Shown here: positions 11,162 through 64,000 of the stretch, one piece after another
Layout: the number at the start of each line of letters is the position of its first letter
Position numbering within the stretch: position 1 is the first letter of the stretch
Source of the DNA: Rugalucina vietnamica
Taxonomy: Eukaryota; Mollusca; Bivalvia; Lucinida; Lucinidae
DNA: 64,000 nucleotides
Direction of reading: 5' to 3'
NCBI GenBank assembly: GCA_964017185.1
Contig: OZ024880.1
Coordinates: forward strand, 41,568,329-41,632,328
The notes under the pieces: generated by a model
Told to the model about the DNA's origin: nothing
Database searches by the model: none
The model's input: the letters and a program-made list of their open reading frames with translations, nothing else
Position numbers and translations under genes: made by a program

Positions 11162-11185
11162 ACTTGAGAAACTGTTTACTTACTG

Positions 11186-53346
<42,161 letters not shown>

Positions 53347-53686
53347 CTGGTATAAATAGAACAAAATTGATTACGTTAACTCTTGTATTCTCGTAAGTTG
53401 CCATGCTGTTTGGTTGTCTGCTATTCAGTTGTTGCTTTTTTCTTTCAAATTCAAGACATTGTCAAAATTAAATCAACAACAGCATGCATTTTTTTTCTTT
53501 CTTTTGATTCAGTTTTATGTCAATTTTAAGATGATTTCACTCGTATGAAGAAAAATCATTCAGCAAGCAGGACGAAAACAAAAACACCACAGAAGAAGCT
53601 ATACAACAACACACCCAAAGCATGGTGCTTGTGACCCCTTGTGACATAATTGTCCGAAGACACATATGCATGATATGCACATTATA

Positions 53687-53927
53687 TGAGCTACAACCCG
53701 AGAAAACCAGTCTTTGGGGTTTCCGACCAGGTCAAACACAAACCAGCCTGTGCAGCTACAGAAGACAGCTAGAAGCTTGAAATTTGGAATTTAACAAGAC
53801 GAGGAATTATCATAATACTATCCGTGTAGCGAAAACAAAGGTGCTGATCAGCTGTGCAGTTACTGCAAGGCTGATCTGCTGCTTTGTTTTTGCATAGGCA
53901 AAAATCCGGTTTTCTCATGACGTGGTT
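53687..53927 (+). mobile_element. Family A MITE
   Basis: GAGCTACAACCCGAGAAAACC start. The right terminus is decayed after CTCATGACGTGG. Confidence 0.82.
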
Positions 53928-54826
53928 ATCATTTTTTCTGAACATTCAGTACTATATATACTGTACATAAAGTTCAATTTTTAAAGAATTCTGAATTATT
54001 TTTTCCATTTTCCATGTGTTTGGGGATTAACATTCAAATATGTGTACATGTATTAAGAGGCTTTCTTTTTTAAAGAGTAGAGTACCTGTTAAAGCCTTTT
54101 TTTTTTTTTTTTTGTACACTTTCCATTTCAGCTGTACTATTAAATTATCAATTCTAACCAAACCAGTCTACCTTTCTTATAGTACTAACCAAACCACTCT
54201 AAGAGAAACAGTACGAAGAAAACATCCCATAACCAGTGTAGATATTAATCAGACATGCAATAACTCTACATTAGCATGCCAGTTTGCTTTTTAAATGACA
54301 TTTCGCAAAGACAAATTCCAATATTATTTGCTAAAAAGATGGACTGTCTGAGTTATTATAAAATATTTTGTGAAAATAAAGAGTTTGTGCATAATGACAG
54401 TGGTGTGCAGATAACCGCTAATAACTAATGCACAAAAAAAAGCATAAGACATTCTTGCATTAATGCATAAAGTGAGTTTACTCGATATTCTGCAAATGCA
54501 CAAGATTTGTCAAGGTGCTCATGCTCTTACCAAAGAGAAAAACATGAGGATTCTAGAATGAACAGTTATTTTGTTAGTTGATGGGTATCTAAAACTGGGC
54601 TGAATTCTACAACTTGTAAAGTTAAGAGATGTGAATGTGTGGGTGAGTTAAAAGACTCAATGTTAGTACTGACTGTGCATAACCTGAAAATCTATCATGG
54701 GATTTCTGACCAGGCTTTCAGAACACTATACTACCCTATGCAAAAAGGGCACAGATCTTAGGGGCATGACAATGGTGCCACTGTCTTTGCTACATAGATA
54801 GTGGAACAATTCTACTACCCTAGGCC
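53928..54826. other. Unannotated AT-rich stretch upstream of exon 1
   Basis: A T20-class run lies at about 54098. No EF-hand or recoverin-homology coding was recognised on the minus strand. A very weak family A echo lies at 54690-54815. Confidence 0.5.
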
Positions 54827-56506
54827 ATTACGAAAACTTGCCCATGCAAAAGAAATCAGTCTAAAAAGGGAAAATTGTATTAGAAAAATGTTGATATTTT
54901 AGTAATTTGCTCAAAACATTGATTGCAGATACACTTTAGAACCGCCTCACCGAGGCGGTTCTAATGAGTACCCACAATCTTTGTTTTTGATCAAATGTAA
55001 GAACCAGAGGACCATTGGTCCTGAAATCGCTCACCTGAGATTCGGTCTTGCATGACCTTTACCTAAGGTCATGTTGGTCAATGAAAATAGTAAACTTGAC
55101 CTCTAATACTCAAATAATTATTGAAAATTTACCTTTTTGGGGGCCCCAGCAACCAATCAAAATAAGGTATAAGGGCAAAAGTAATATAAAACATAGAGGA
55201 CTATTAAATAAACATTTCTGCAAAATCTCCAATGAGACTGCAGAAATAGCAAATTTTCGCTTTATCCCATTATAAGTCTATGGAAACTGAAAGTAGCCAT
55301 AGCAACCAGTTTTTATCTGACTGGAACAAAAAAAAAAATTTTTTGTAGAGGCTAATGCCAGGACCATGTATGCAAAGTATCAGCTTCATAAAGCAAACAG
55401 TTTCTGAGAAGAAGATTTTTAAAGATTTTTTTCGAAAATTTGCCCTTTTGGGGGCCCCAGCAACCAATCAAAATAAGCGATCCGGATGAAGGTCATCTGA
55501 AATGTAGTGCATTACTCAATAAACATTTCTCTAAAAATAAAAATGAGACTGCAGAAATAGCAAATTTTCACTTTTCCCATTAAAAGTCTATGGAAACTGA
55601 AAGTTGCCATAGCAACCAGAGTTCTTATCTGACTGAAACAAAAAACAACTTTTTTGTAGAGGCTAATGCCAGGAACATGTATGCAAAGTATCAGCTTCAT
55701 AAAGCAAACAGTTTCTAAGAAGAAGATTTTTAAAGATTTTTTTACAAAATTTGCCCTTTTTGGGGCCCCAGCAACCAATCAAAATTAGCGATCAGGATGA
55801 ATTTAGTGCATTACTCAATAAACATTTCTTTAAAAAAAAAATTCGAATATCTCAAATGAGACTGCAGAAATAGCAAATTTTCACTTTTCCCATTATAAGT
55901 CTATGGAAACTGAAAGTTGCCATAGCAACCAGAGTTCTTATCTGACTGGAACAAAAAACAATTTTTTTGTAGAGGCTAATGCCAGGTACATGTATGCAAA
56001 ATATCAGCTTCATAAAGCAAACAGTTTCTGAGGAGAAGATTTTTAAAGATTTTTTCGAAAATTTGTCCTTTTTGGGGCCCCAGCAACCAATCAAAATAAG
56101 CGATCAGGATGAAAGTCATCTGAAACGTAGAGCACTACTCAATAAACATTTTTCTAAAAATAAAACTCAAATATCTCCAATGACAAAGCAAAAATTTGCA
56201 ATTTCCACTTTTTTCCATTATAAGTCTATGGGACGTATAAGTTGCCATGGCAACCAGAGTTCTTATCTGATCTGAACAAAAACAACAATTTTTGGTTCCC
56301 CACTCCTGTGGATGCTTTATGCCAAATATCAAAAGTTTTGGCCACACAGCTTCAGAGGAGATGTCATTTGAAATTGTGGAGGACGACGGACGACGACGGA
56401 CGGACGACGGATACCTACCCATCCTATAAGCTCACCTTTGAGCCTTCAGCTCAGGTGAGCTAAAAATTGTATACCCCTGTATACCTCAGTTTTACTATAT
56501 AAAAAC
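54827..56506 (-). mobile_element. Family B MITE split by an array element
   Basis: The left part 54827-55003 has GAACCGCCTCACCGAGGCGG, TTC. The right part from 56463 resumes AAAATTGTATACCCCTGTAT and CAGTTTTACTATATAAAA. Confidence 0.75.
55007..56462 (+). mobile_element. Tandem-array transposon, CTCACCTGAG type
   Basis: Opens AGAGGACCATTGGTCCTGAA then CGCTCACCTGAG. Four ~310-bp units (GGGGCCCCAGCAACCAATCA, AAGTCTATGGAAACTGAAAG) follow. (GGACGACG)n, then CCTATAAGCTCACCTTTGAG and CCTTCAGCTCAGGTGAGCTA close it. Confidence 0.85.
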
Positions 56507-57800
56507 CTCTCCAAAACTGCACATCTCTATCTATACTGACGTCAACAAAAAACGCCTCAGTCAACTTTGACACGCCATACTGCCAAGATTAACAACTTTA
56601 ATTATTTTAAATATTTGTCATATCTTTTGTTTACCTTTTACGCATTCGGAAATGCTGAAACGGAATTATTCAGAGAGCTGCTTGAAAAATGACATGCTGT
56701 TGAAAACATACACCCTCACAAAATCCCTATTCTGTTCATGAACCGGTTTATCAAGCATCGCTTCTTTCGATTGCTGAAAGCCTTCTTTGCAATACCTACA
56801 CATAAGCCGTAGAGTGGGATATCCATACGTGACCATATGTTGTTGAAACACATTTTTTGAAAACCGAATTTCGTTCGTTAGCGTAATTGACGTCACTGCA
56901 GCTAATGATCAATGCTTAAATGGTAATCGCCGTCAAAATGGTGAAAGAGTTTTCAAAGGCTATCCTGGCATGTCTATTTGACAAAGAATAGTTTCTATTG
57001 TTACCTCTCATGCATTTCATCATAAAATGAACGTCCTGACGGATAACGTGTATTTGACGTCTAGGGATATAAGCGTCAGAATGCCATTGCTCCATTCTTG
57101 GCTATTCATTTGAAATAATGCGACTACGTTATGAAAATTAACTCAAGGTGTGCATCCGAATATAACGGCATCGTTTTTTAAATGTTTCATCATTAGAATT
57201 CGTAAGCATAAAAGACGTCGACGTCAAAACGATTTTGCTACAGAAGCGTCGGCGAAAGAGGTACTGTATCAAAAATCGATAGAGGGAATCTTATGCCGAG
57301 GCGAACGATGGTCCCGGACTATGGAGTCGGATCGAACGCTAGAAACCAAACAATATGATTTTTTCGTTCCGTCTGTTTCTTTTCTTGCGAAAAGTCCCTA
57401 TGTTATTTTCATTATTTCAACTTCTCGTAGTCCAGTAATATTACGTTTCAAACTTTTGATATTCTTAAGGTTGTAAAACGACTTTGCACGGCTTTCAAGA
57501 ATTTTCACGTCAAAAACGTCTATACAATGACGTCAGGATGCATTTTTAAAAATGGTGCACCCACGCAAGTTTTGAGAAAAGTACGCATGTTAACCAAATT
57601 CGGTTTATGCTATACCATGAGAGAGAACGTAAAAATAAGGAAAATACAAATTTTGTTCTTATTGTGTATCTGTTGGCAAAGTTATGCAACATTTTCGATG
57701 AAGCGTTTTTTATTGACGTCAGTATATATAAAATGGATGTAAAGGCCAGTTTGTGGTGCCTGCATGAACAGTTTACTTTGTGTCATACACCATAGTCTAA
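56507..57800. other. Low-repeat stretch rich in GACGTC palindromes
   Basis: GACGTC or close variants recur at about 56539, 56889, 57056, 57216, 57222, 57531 and 57716, with TGACGTCA-like flanks. Open frames at 57150-57476 (plus) and 56666-56896 (minus) have no recognisable domain. A CRE-containing regulatory region or an old element are both possible. Confidence 0.45.
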
Positions 57801-58288
57801 GTGTCCAGATCATTAGGGTAATAAAGGCAAAATGTGCAGGGGGTGCAACATGAAAAATAATATTTACATTTAGTGTTCCTTTTAGCTTAATTTGGAGCCA
57901 AAATAGGGCCCAATGCCCAAAGCCAAATAGTATCTTTTATTCCCAATTATTGTTGGCTAAAAATTCCCAATTAGACAGCTCTGAAAATTTCTCCATATAT
58001 ACATGCACAATTTTCTTGGTTTGTACCAATGAAAAACAGTCAGGGGTTGTGAAACAAAGATTACTCCAGTTTCAAATGTCTTAATTTTGACACTTTTTCA
58101 GTGTATATGCAAATAAGTGGATTTTTCCCAATTTTCCCGTTTTTGTTATAATTTTCCCAATTTCAAGGGCCCCCTGCCCCCATGCCCAAAATGCTGAAAA
58201 GAAACACTGACATTGATGCTGAAGTGCAAACTGTATTTAAAATAGAACAGAACAACCAAACATTATTAGTATGTTGCACCCTTCTCAT

Positions 58289-58572
58289 CAGGAAATCTTG
58301 CCCATGCAATATGCAGAGATTTTTTTATTTTTTTTCAGAAAAAAAAATTGAAAATTTCATAGGAAAACAATTGCTTTTTTGATGCTTTCGCTCAAAACAT
58401 ACATTGTGGGTACACACTAGAACCGCCTCAGCGAGAGACATTTCTACAGAGTACCCAAAATGTATCGATGTTTTGGATCAAAAACAAGAAAATTAGATAT
58501 ACCCCTGCAAACCCCAGTTTTACTATATAAAAGTGGGGTTTAGGGGGTAATTCTTTGCACGGATATGTTTTT
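58289..58572 (-). mobile_element. Family B hairpin MITE
   Basis: CATCAGGAAATCTTGCCCAT to CACGGATATGTTTTTCTGAT. The hairpin is imperfect. Confidence 0.8.
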
Positions 58573-58914
58573 CTGATGTGATACCAGCAAGCAAGCATGC
58601 AGTGCAGTGTCAAACAGAACCAAAGTAGGTGAGGTGGGGTGGGGGGTTACAGTACAACCTGGACGTAGAGGTTAGGAACAATTGTTTACCTCCTGAAAGA
58701 ATAAGCATGCAAAACTGAAAATGGGCAAAACAAAACATAAAATCAACCAAATAATAATGACTGAGGTCTCTACCTAAGCCTTTGTCAATAGATATACATG
58801 TACACCATAAGATGCAAAGTATTTCCTATCTTTTTCTGTTTTTAATTGCATTTCTTTGCTGTGTTAATGTTGTTTGAGAAAAAAAAATGTTAAAACATTA
58901 TTTTATTTTAATTA

Positions 58915-59130
58915 AACAGAAAGCTCAAGAAGCGGATAGATGCGTTCTTGAAGGCCCAGATGTTGGTATAATGTGGTAAAACATGGTGGACGAAACCGGA
59001 GAACTCGAGGAAAACAACCGAACCTGTATGGACGACCACTACCCTGCCACATGCCTAGACCCGTAGATGAACCCGGATCACAGAAGTGACAAGCGAGTGC
59101 GTTATCCACTACGCTATTTAGACCGAGTGC
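58915..59130 (-). mobile_element. Second type of tRNA-derived SINE
   Basis: On the minus strand TAGCGTAGTGGATAACGCAC serves as an A-box region and ATCCGGGTTCATCTACGGG as a B-box region. The body GGTTGTTTTCCTCGAGTTCT follows. It differs from the SINE family at 17283. Confidence 0.7.
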
Positions 59131-59274
59131 ATCTTTTGGAAACTATTAAGTGTCTGCATATGCTGAAAACTTCTGAAAATCTTTTAGGGTATAATTGAAG
59201 TTAAAAAATATGCAAATTGCTAGTTGTTTAGGCAGCCCAAATTAAAAATAATAATAATAATGATAATAATAATA

Positions 59275-61290
59275 ACTAGAGGACCATTGGTCCTGTAGCT
59301 CACCTGAGAGATTATCACATTGAAAGCTCATGAGATTTAAATTAATTGAGAATCGACCAATGAAAGTCTATGCATGGACACTATTGACCCCCGGGGCATG
59401 GCCAAATTTGACCCAGGGGCATGACTGGCACAATTTATAATGGGGACTACCAAACATTGCTACATACAAAATATAGACGCTCTGGGCCTTTTGGTTTCAG
59501 AGAAGAAGATTTTTGTTAGTTTTTCCCATTGTAGGTCTATGGAGACTATCTACCCCCGGGGCGTGGCCAAATTTGACCCCAGGGGCATGGCTGGCATAAT
59601 TTATGTAGAGGACCATTAGCCATTGCCACATACAAAATATCAAAGCTGTGTGCCCTGTGGTTTCGGAGAAGAAGATTTTTGAATTTTTTTCCCATAGCAA
59701 GTCTATTGAGACTATCAACCTCCGGGGCCTGGCCAAATTTGACCCCAGGGGCATGAATGGCAAAATTTATGTAGAGGACCATTAGCCATTGCTACATACC
59801 AAATATCAAAGCTGTGGGCCTAGTGAATTCAGAGAAGAAGTTTTTTTTTCAATTTTTTTCCCATAGTAAGTCTATGGAGACTATCAACCCCCGGGGCGTG
59901 GCCAAATTTGACCCCAGGGGCATGAATGGCACAATTTATGTAGAGGACCATTAGCCATTGCTACATAGCAAATATCAAAGCTGTGGGCCTAGTGGTTTCA
60001 GAGAAGAAGATTTTTTTTAGTTTTTCCTATTGTAGGTCTATGGAGACTATCGACCCCCGGGGCGTAGCCAAATTTGACCCCGGGGACATGATTGGCACAA
60101 TTTATGTAGAGGACCATTAGCCATTGCCACATACAAAATATCAAAGCTGTGGGCCCTGTGGTTTCAGAGAAGAAGATTTTTTAATTTTTTTCCCACAGTA
60201 AGTCTATGGAGACTATCAACCCCCGGGGCGTGGCCAAATTTGACCCCAGGGGCATGAATGGCATAATTTATGTAGAGGACCATTAGCCATTGCTATATAC
60301 CAAACATCAAAGCTGTTGGCCTAGTGGTTTCAGAGAAGAAGATTTTTGAATTTTTTCCTATTGTAGGTCTATGGAGACTATCGACCCCCGGGGCGTGGCC
60401 AAATTTAACCCCAGGGGCATGATTGGCACAATTTATGTAGAGGACCATTAGCCATTGCCACCTACAAAATATCAAAGCTGTGGGCCCTGTGGTTTCAGAG
60501 AAGAAGATTTTTTAATTTTTTTCCCATAGTAAGTCTATGGAGACTATCAACCCCCGGGGCATGGCCAAATTTGACCCCAGGGGCATGAATGGCACAATTT
60601 ATGTAGAGGACCATTAGCCATTGCTACATACCAAATATCAAAGCTGTGGGCCTAGTGGTTTCAGAGAAGAAGATTTTTTTAGTTTTTCCAATTGTAAGTC
60701 TATGGAGACTATCGACCCCCGGGGCGTGGCCAAATTTGACCCCAGGGGCATGGCTGGCACAATTTATGTAGAGGACCATTAGCCATTGCCACATACCAAA
60801 TATCAAAGCTGTGGGCCCTGTGGTTTCAGAGAAGAAGATTTTTGATTTTTTTCCCATAGTAAGTCTATGGAGACTATGGACCCCCGGGGCGTGGCCAAAT
60901 TTGACCCCAGGGGCATGAATGGCACAATTTATGTAGAGGACCATTAGCCATTGCTACATACCAAATATCAAAGCTGTGGGCCTAGTGGTTTCAGAGAAGA
61001 AGATTTTTTTAGTTTTTCCCATTGTAAGTCTATGGGACCTATCTGTTGCCATGGAAACCACAATTTTGATACAATCTGCTCCAAAACCTAATGCCATCAA
61101 TCCCCCAACCCAATTATGGTTCACATTAAATTTGATCAAGATCGGCCTACTAGCTTCAGAAATATTCTTCTTTGAAATTGTGGACGGACGACGGACGACG
61201 GACGACGGACGGACGGACGGACGACGACGGACGACGGATGCCTGCCTATCCTATAAGCTCACCTGTGAGCCTTCGGCTCAGGTGAGCTAA
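59275..61290 (+). mobile_element. Tandem-array transposon, CTCACCTGAG type, with dimeric units
   Basis: Opens AGAGGACCATTGGTCCTGTA, GCTCACCTGAG. About ten ~165-bp units (AATTTATGTAGAGGACCATT, CCCCGGGGCGTGGCCAAATT) alternate between GGGCCCTGTGGTTTC and GGGCCTAGTGGTTTC forms, a ~330-bp higher-order repeat. (GGACGACG)n at 61183, then CCTATAAGCTCACCTGTGAG and CCTTCGGCTCAGGTGAGCTA close it. Confidence 0.87.
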
Positions 61291-61647
61291 TAAATAAAAA
61301 ATAGATATTAAAAGCTTAGTATAGTCTATGTACAATTTCTAGATTATGCATTAGATCACTAATAATGCACCAGTCATTTGCATCCCCGGCCGGGGATAGC
61401 AGGGACTTCAATTTAGATCTGATTTTTTAAATGCTGGTTAATAGAAAATAAAAATACATTAACTTTCAAATTAAAAAGACAATCATCTATGCCCATTGAC
61501 AAAGGCAAAAGCATTGTACACTCACATGCAAAACTCAAATTTTATATGCATAATAGACACACCACAACACACAGCACAATATTAAACAAGTTGCACACAA
61601 AATGAGGGTCTGGATGGGGTAACTAAAATCAATGTTCTCATACTTTT

Positions 61648-61720
61648 TTTTTTTCTTTTTATTATTCTTTTTTTATTAACTTTTTTTTTTCTTTTTATTA
61701 TTCTTTTTTTATTAATTGAA
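61648..61720 (+). repeat. Two tandem 36-bp T-rich units
   Basis: TTTTTCTTTTTATTATTCTT occurs twice in direct repeat. Confidence 0.85.
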
Positions 61721-61767
61721 TAACTATGTTTGAAATGATTAAATCATTGGCTCAGATTTGTTTTGTT

Positions 61768-61935
61768 TGTTTGTTTGTATCGAGGCTTAACGTCCCCGTT
61801 AACAATTTTTCTGTCATGTTGGGACGGAGCCAACGCTTCCTGAGTTTAACCAGTATTGTAGGGAGTTAATACGTCTTGCTCAAGGACACAACATAGTGAT
61901 GCCTGTGGGGATTGAACCCAGGACCTTCTCATATT
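61768..61935 (-). mobile_element. SINE
   Basis: GTATCGAGGCTTAACGTCCC, TCTTGCTCAAGGACACAACA and GGGGATTGAACCCAGGACC; the tRNA-like head is truncated. Confidence 0.7.
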
Positions 61936-62096
61936 TGTAAATGTCTATACATTGTGATGTGATATGAAAGTGACAAACATTGTAACTTAACTTTTTTGTG
62001 AATTTGTTCGCCCAATTCAGACCCTCATAATATGTGGCTGGGTGAACAAAGTTTTACAATTACATTTATTCTTAGTTTACCAAATTATCCAAACAT

Positions 62097-63836
62097 CACG
62101 GGGACCCAACTGTTAATCGTGATTATTGATGCGACGTGGAATGTTAATGCATGCTATTATGATGTTTCGTATGCGTCGGCGAGTTCGTTACGAATGCGAC
62201 GCTCCACATCCTCTGTCCTTGGACGGTAAGTACCACATGTTTTGCTCTCGTGAAAATAAACAAAGCCGAATTTACAAAATCGGCGTCCACTATGATCTGC
62301 AAAAATCTTCTATGTTCCCACTTGAAGTCAATTTGAATACTTACGGCACTTGTGTTTTTCAGCTAATGGTTTATAAAGTTGACAGGTAGATACAAGATTG
62401 CCACGAAAACTCATTACATTCTTAAAGTCCTTTTGTTTTTCTAATTCTTGGCCGTAAACTAAGAAGTATAACACAGTCTTGTGGTGTCTTTATTGAAACA
62501 TGTATCAAAATGGCTTTGTAAATGCACACTTATTTACTGAGCGTGAAAAATAGTAAGATAAGCATCTTTCGTATGCATCGTAGATTTTGTTAAAATTTAA
62601 TATGCGACACAGAACTGCATCGTGGAAGATTGAGACCGATGAAGCAGTAAAATAAGATAGAAAATGTTACGATATGGAGACAGTGATGCATTTTCTTCAA
62701 TTAATATTTTCTAGATACATGTTAAAGGGGTCAATCATGTTTTTATACTGTATTAACATTTGCAGAGGCTGGAGAAAGTTGTTTTAGCCTGAGGCCGAGG
62801 GCTCAAAGGGCTCCCGAAAGACTCTTCTAGTTGCAATAAAATAACCATAGTTGATCACTGTTCTTGTACAACACACCATTCCCATGTAAAACTGATTGAC
62901 AACCGCACCTAAAACTCGCACAAATCCCTTTAATTCTTTTTTCTCCCCCCCCCCCCCCACCCCCTCTTATCAAAATGGATGGAGCCACCGATATTAAATG
63001 ATCAAATAATACTTGGTTTAGCCTTAGTGGTCATTTAATGTTAGAAAACATATTACCTATGTCACTGATATGCCCGAAAATGATTTGCTGTTTCGAGGCA
63101 AGAAGTCACTCGAATGTTGACAAAGCTATATCAGAAAACCACTCTGTGACCTCATTAAAAATAAAAGTGGCACATGCTTTGAAGCTCGCTCAACGAAGTA
63201 CATGTAGTACAAGGAAAAAAATACGCCATGCAATATTGCGCTTGATAAAGGCGCAAGTTATGCTTCTGCATTGACGTAAATAACTTTTGTAAGAGCACAA
63301 CAAAATGCTAATTCTTCCATGACTCATTCTAGTAGTACGTATCTTCATCTTCGATGCATACAAAAGATACTTATCTTACTGTTTTTCACGCTCAGTAGAT
63401 AAATGTGCATTTACAACGCCATTTTGATACATATTTCAATAAAGACACCGATAGGACTGTGTTATACTTCTTAGTTTACGACCAAGAATTAGAAAAACAA
63501 AAGGACTGTAAGAATGTAATGTGTATTCGTGGCAATCTTGTATCTACCTGTCAACTTTATAAACCATTAGCTCAAAAACACAAGTGCCGTAAGTGTTCCA
63601 GTTGACTTCAAGTGGGAATATAGAAGAATTTTGAAGATCATAGTGGACGCCGATTTTGTAAACTGGGCTTTGTTTATCTTCACGCGAGCAAAACATGTGG
63701 TACTTACCGTCCAAGGACAGAGGATGTGGAACGTCGCATTCGTAACGAACTCACCGACGCATACGAAACATCATAATGGCATGCATTAACATTCCACGTC
63801 GCATCAATAATCACGATTAACAGTTGGGTCCCCGTG
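62097..63836. mobile_element. 1.74-kb element with ~490-bp inverted repeats and 5-bp TSD
   Basis: Arms 62097-62587 and 63346-63836 are inverted copies, about 95% identical over the outer ~130 bp I compared, starting CACGGGGACCCAACTGTTAA. The flanks AACAT (62092-62096) and AACAT (63837-63841) are a perfect direct repeat. The ~760-bp middle has no recognisable transposase. CAC-starting ends with 5-bp duplications are typical of Transib/RAG-type transposons; this is only suggestive. Both arms carry an apparent open frame that is a by-product of the repeat. Confidence 0.8.
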
Positions 63837-63907
63837 AACATGTTCAATATACATTTGTTAGTTGCATATGATTTGTTACTAATTAACATGCCTATTACAT
63901 GTACTTT

Positions 63908-64000
63908 TGAGCTGTGTCATGAGAAAATCGGATTTTCGCCTATGGGAAAACAAAAACGCAGATCAGATGTGCAGTAACTGCACAGCTGATCTGCGAGTTT
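63908..64000 (-). mobile_element. Family A MITE, cut by window end
   Basis: GAGCTGTGTCATGAGAAAATC through the palindrome GATGTGCAGTAACTGCACAG. Confidence 0.85.

Noticed and set aside
57150-57476. 108-residue plus-strand open frame with a basic start
   Set aside because: No recognisable domain, no splice context, and hydrophobic low-complexity at the C-terminal half; a chance frame in GC-richer DNA cannot be excluded.
62032-63889. Matching open frames on opposite strands (TQLLIVIIDATWNVNAC)
   Set aside because: They are the same sequence in the two arms of an inverted-repeat element, with no homology I recognise; treated as a by-product of the repeat.

Overview
This window is animal nuclear DNA, most likely from a bivalve mollusc. 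It is AT-rich, has no compact gene packing, and contains one interrupted gene in a dense mass of short non-autonomous transposons. The bivalve assignment rests on the repeat landscape: tandem-array elements that end in (GACGGACG)n-type microsatellites plus a short terminal hairpin (the architecture described for bivalve 'pearl'/Helitron-like elements), and tRNA-derived SINEs of molluscan type. No species can be named from the sequence alone.

The only gene I can support is a type I diacylglycerol kinase (DGK alpha/beta/gamma class) on the minus strand. I reconstructed 15 exons by eye, from 53346 down to the stop codon at 11186. Every intron has GT..AG ends and every reading phase joins, giving 1650 nt, or 549 residues plus stop. 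The order is C1a (exons 1-2), C1b (exons 3-4), a short linker (exon 5), the DAGK catalytic domain (exons 6-9), the DAGK accessory domain (exons 9-14) and a short basic tail (exon 15). The N-terminal recoverin-homology and EF-hand exons expected for type I were not found in the 10.6 kb upstream of exon 1 and probably lie beyond the right edge. A possible polyadenylation signal is at 10881-10886.

The most unusual observation is that three junctions of this one gene are themselves tandemly amplified inside the neighbouring intron. (a) The acceptor and first ~38 nt of the last exon recur about 14 times upstream of the true exon (11290-12150). (b) The end of exon 11 with its donor recurs seven times downstream (26670-26968). 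(c) The end of exon 12 with its donor recurs about six times (24540-25373). Many copies keep usable-looking AG or GT dinucleotides and, in case (b), in-frame 18- and 36-nt microexon-like units.

Layout: 1-10.9 kb, 3' flank packed with a ~240-bp palindromic MITE (family A, about 47 copies in the window) and a second hairpin MITE (family B); 11.2-13.1 kb, exons 15-13; 13.1-25.4 kb, a 12.3-kb intron of MITEs, SINEs and junction array (c); 25.4-33.7 kb, exons 12-7 with one large array element; 34.5-37.5 kb, a three-deep transposon nest; 37.6-53.3 kb, exons 6-1 separated by array elements; 53.3-64 kb, upstream intron or 5' region with two further array elements, a GACGTC-rich unique stretch and a 1.74-kb element with ~490-bp inverted repeats and a 5-bp target duplication. 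No rRNA, genuine tRNA gene, CRISPR, viral gene or toxin gene was seen.
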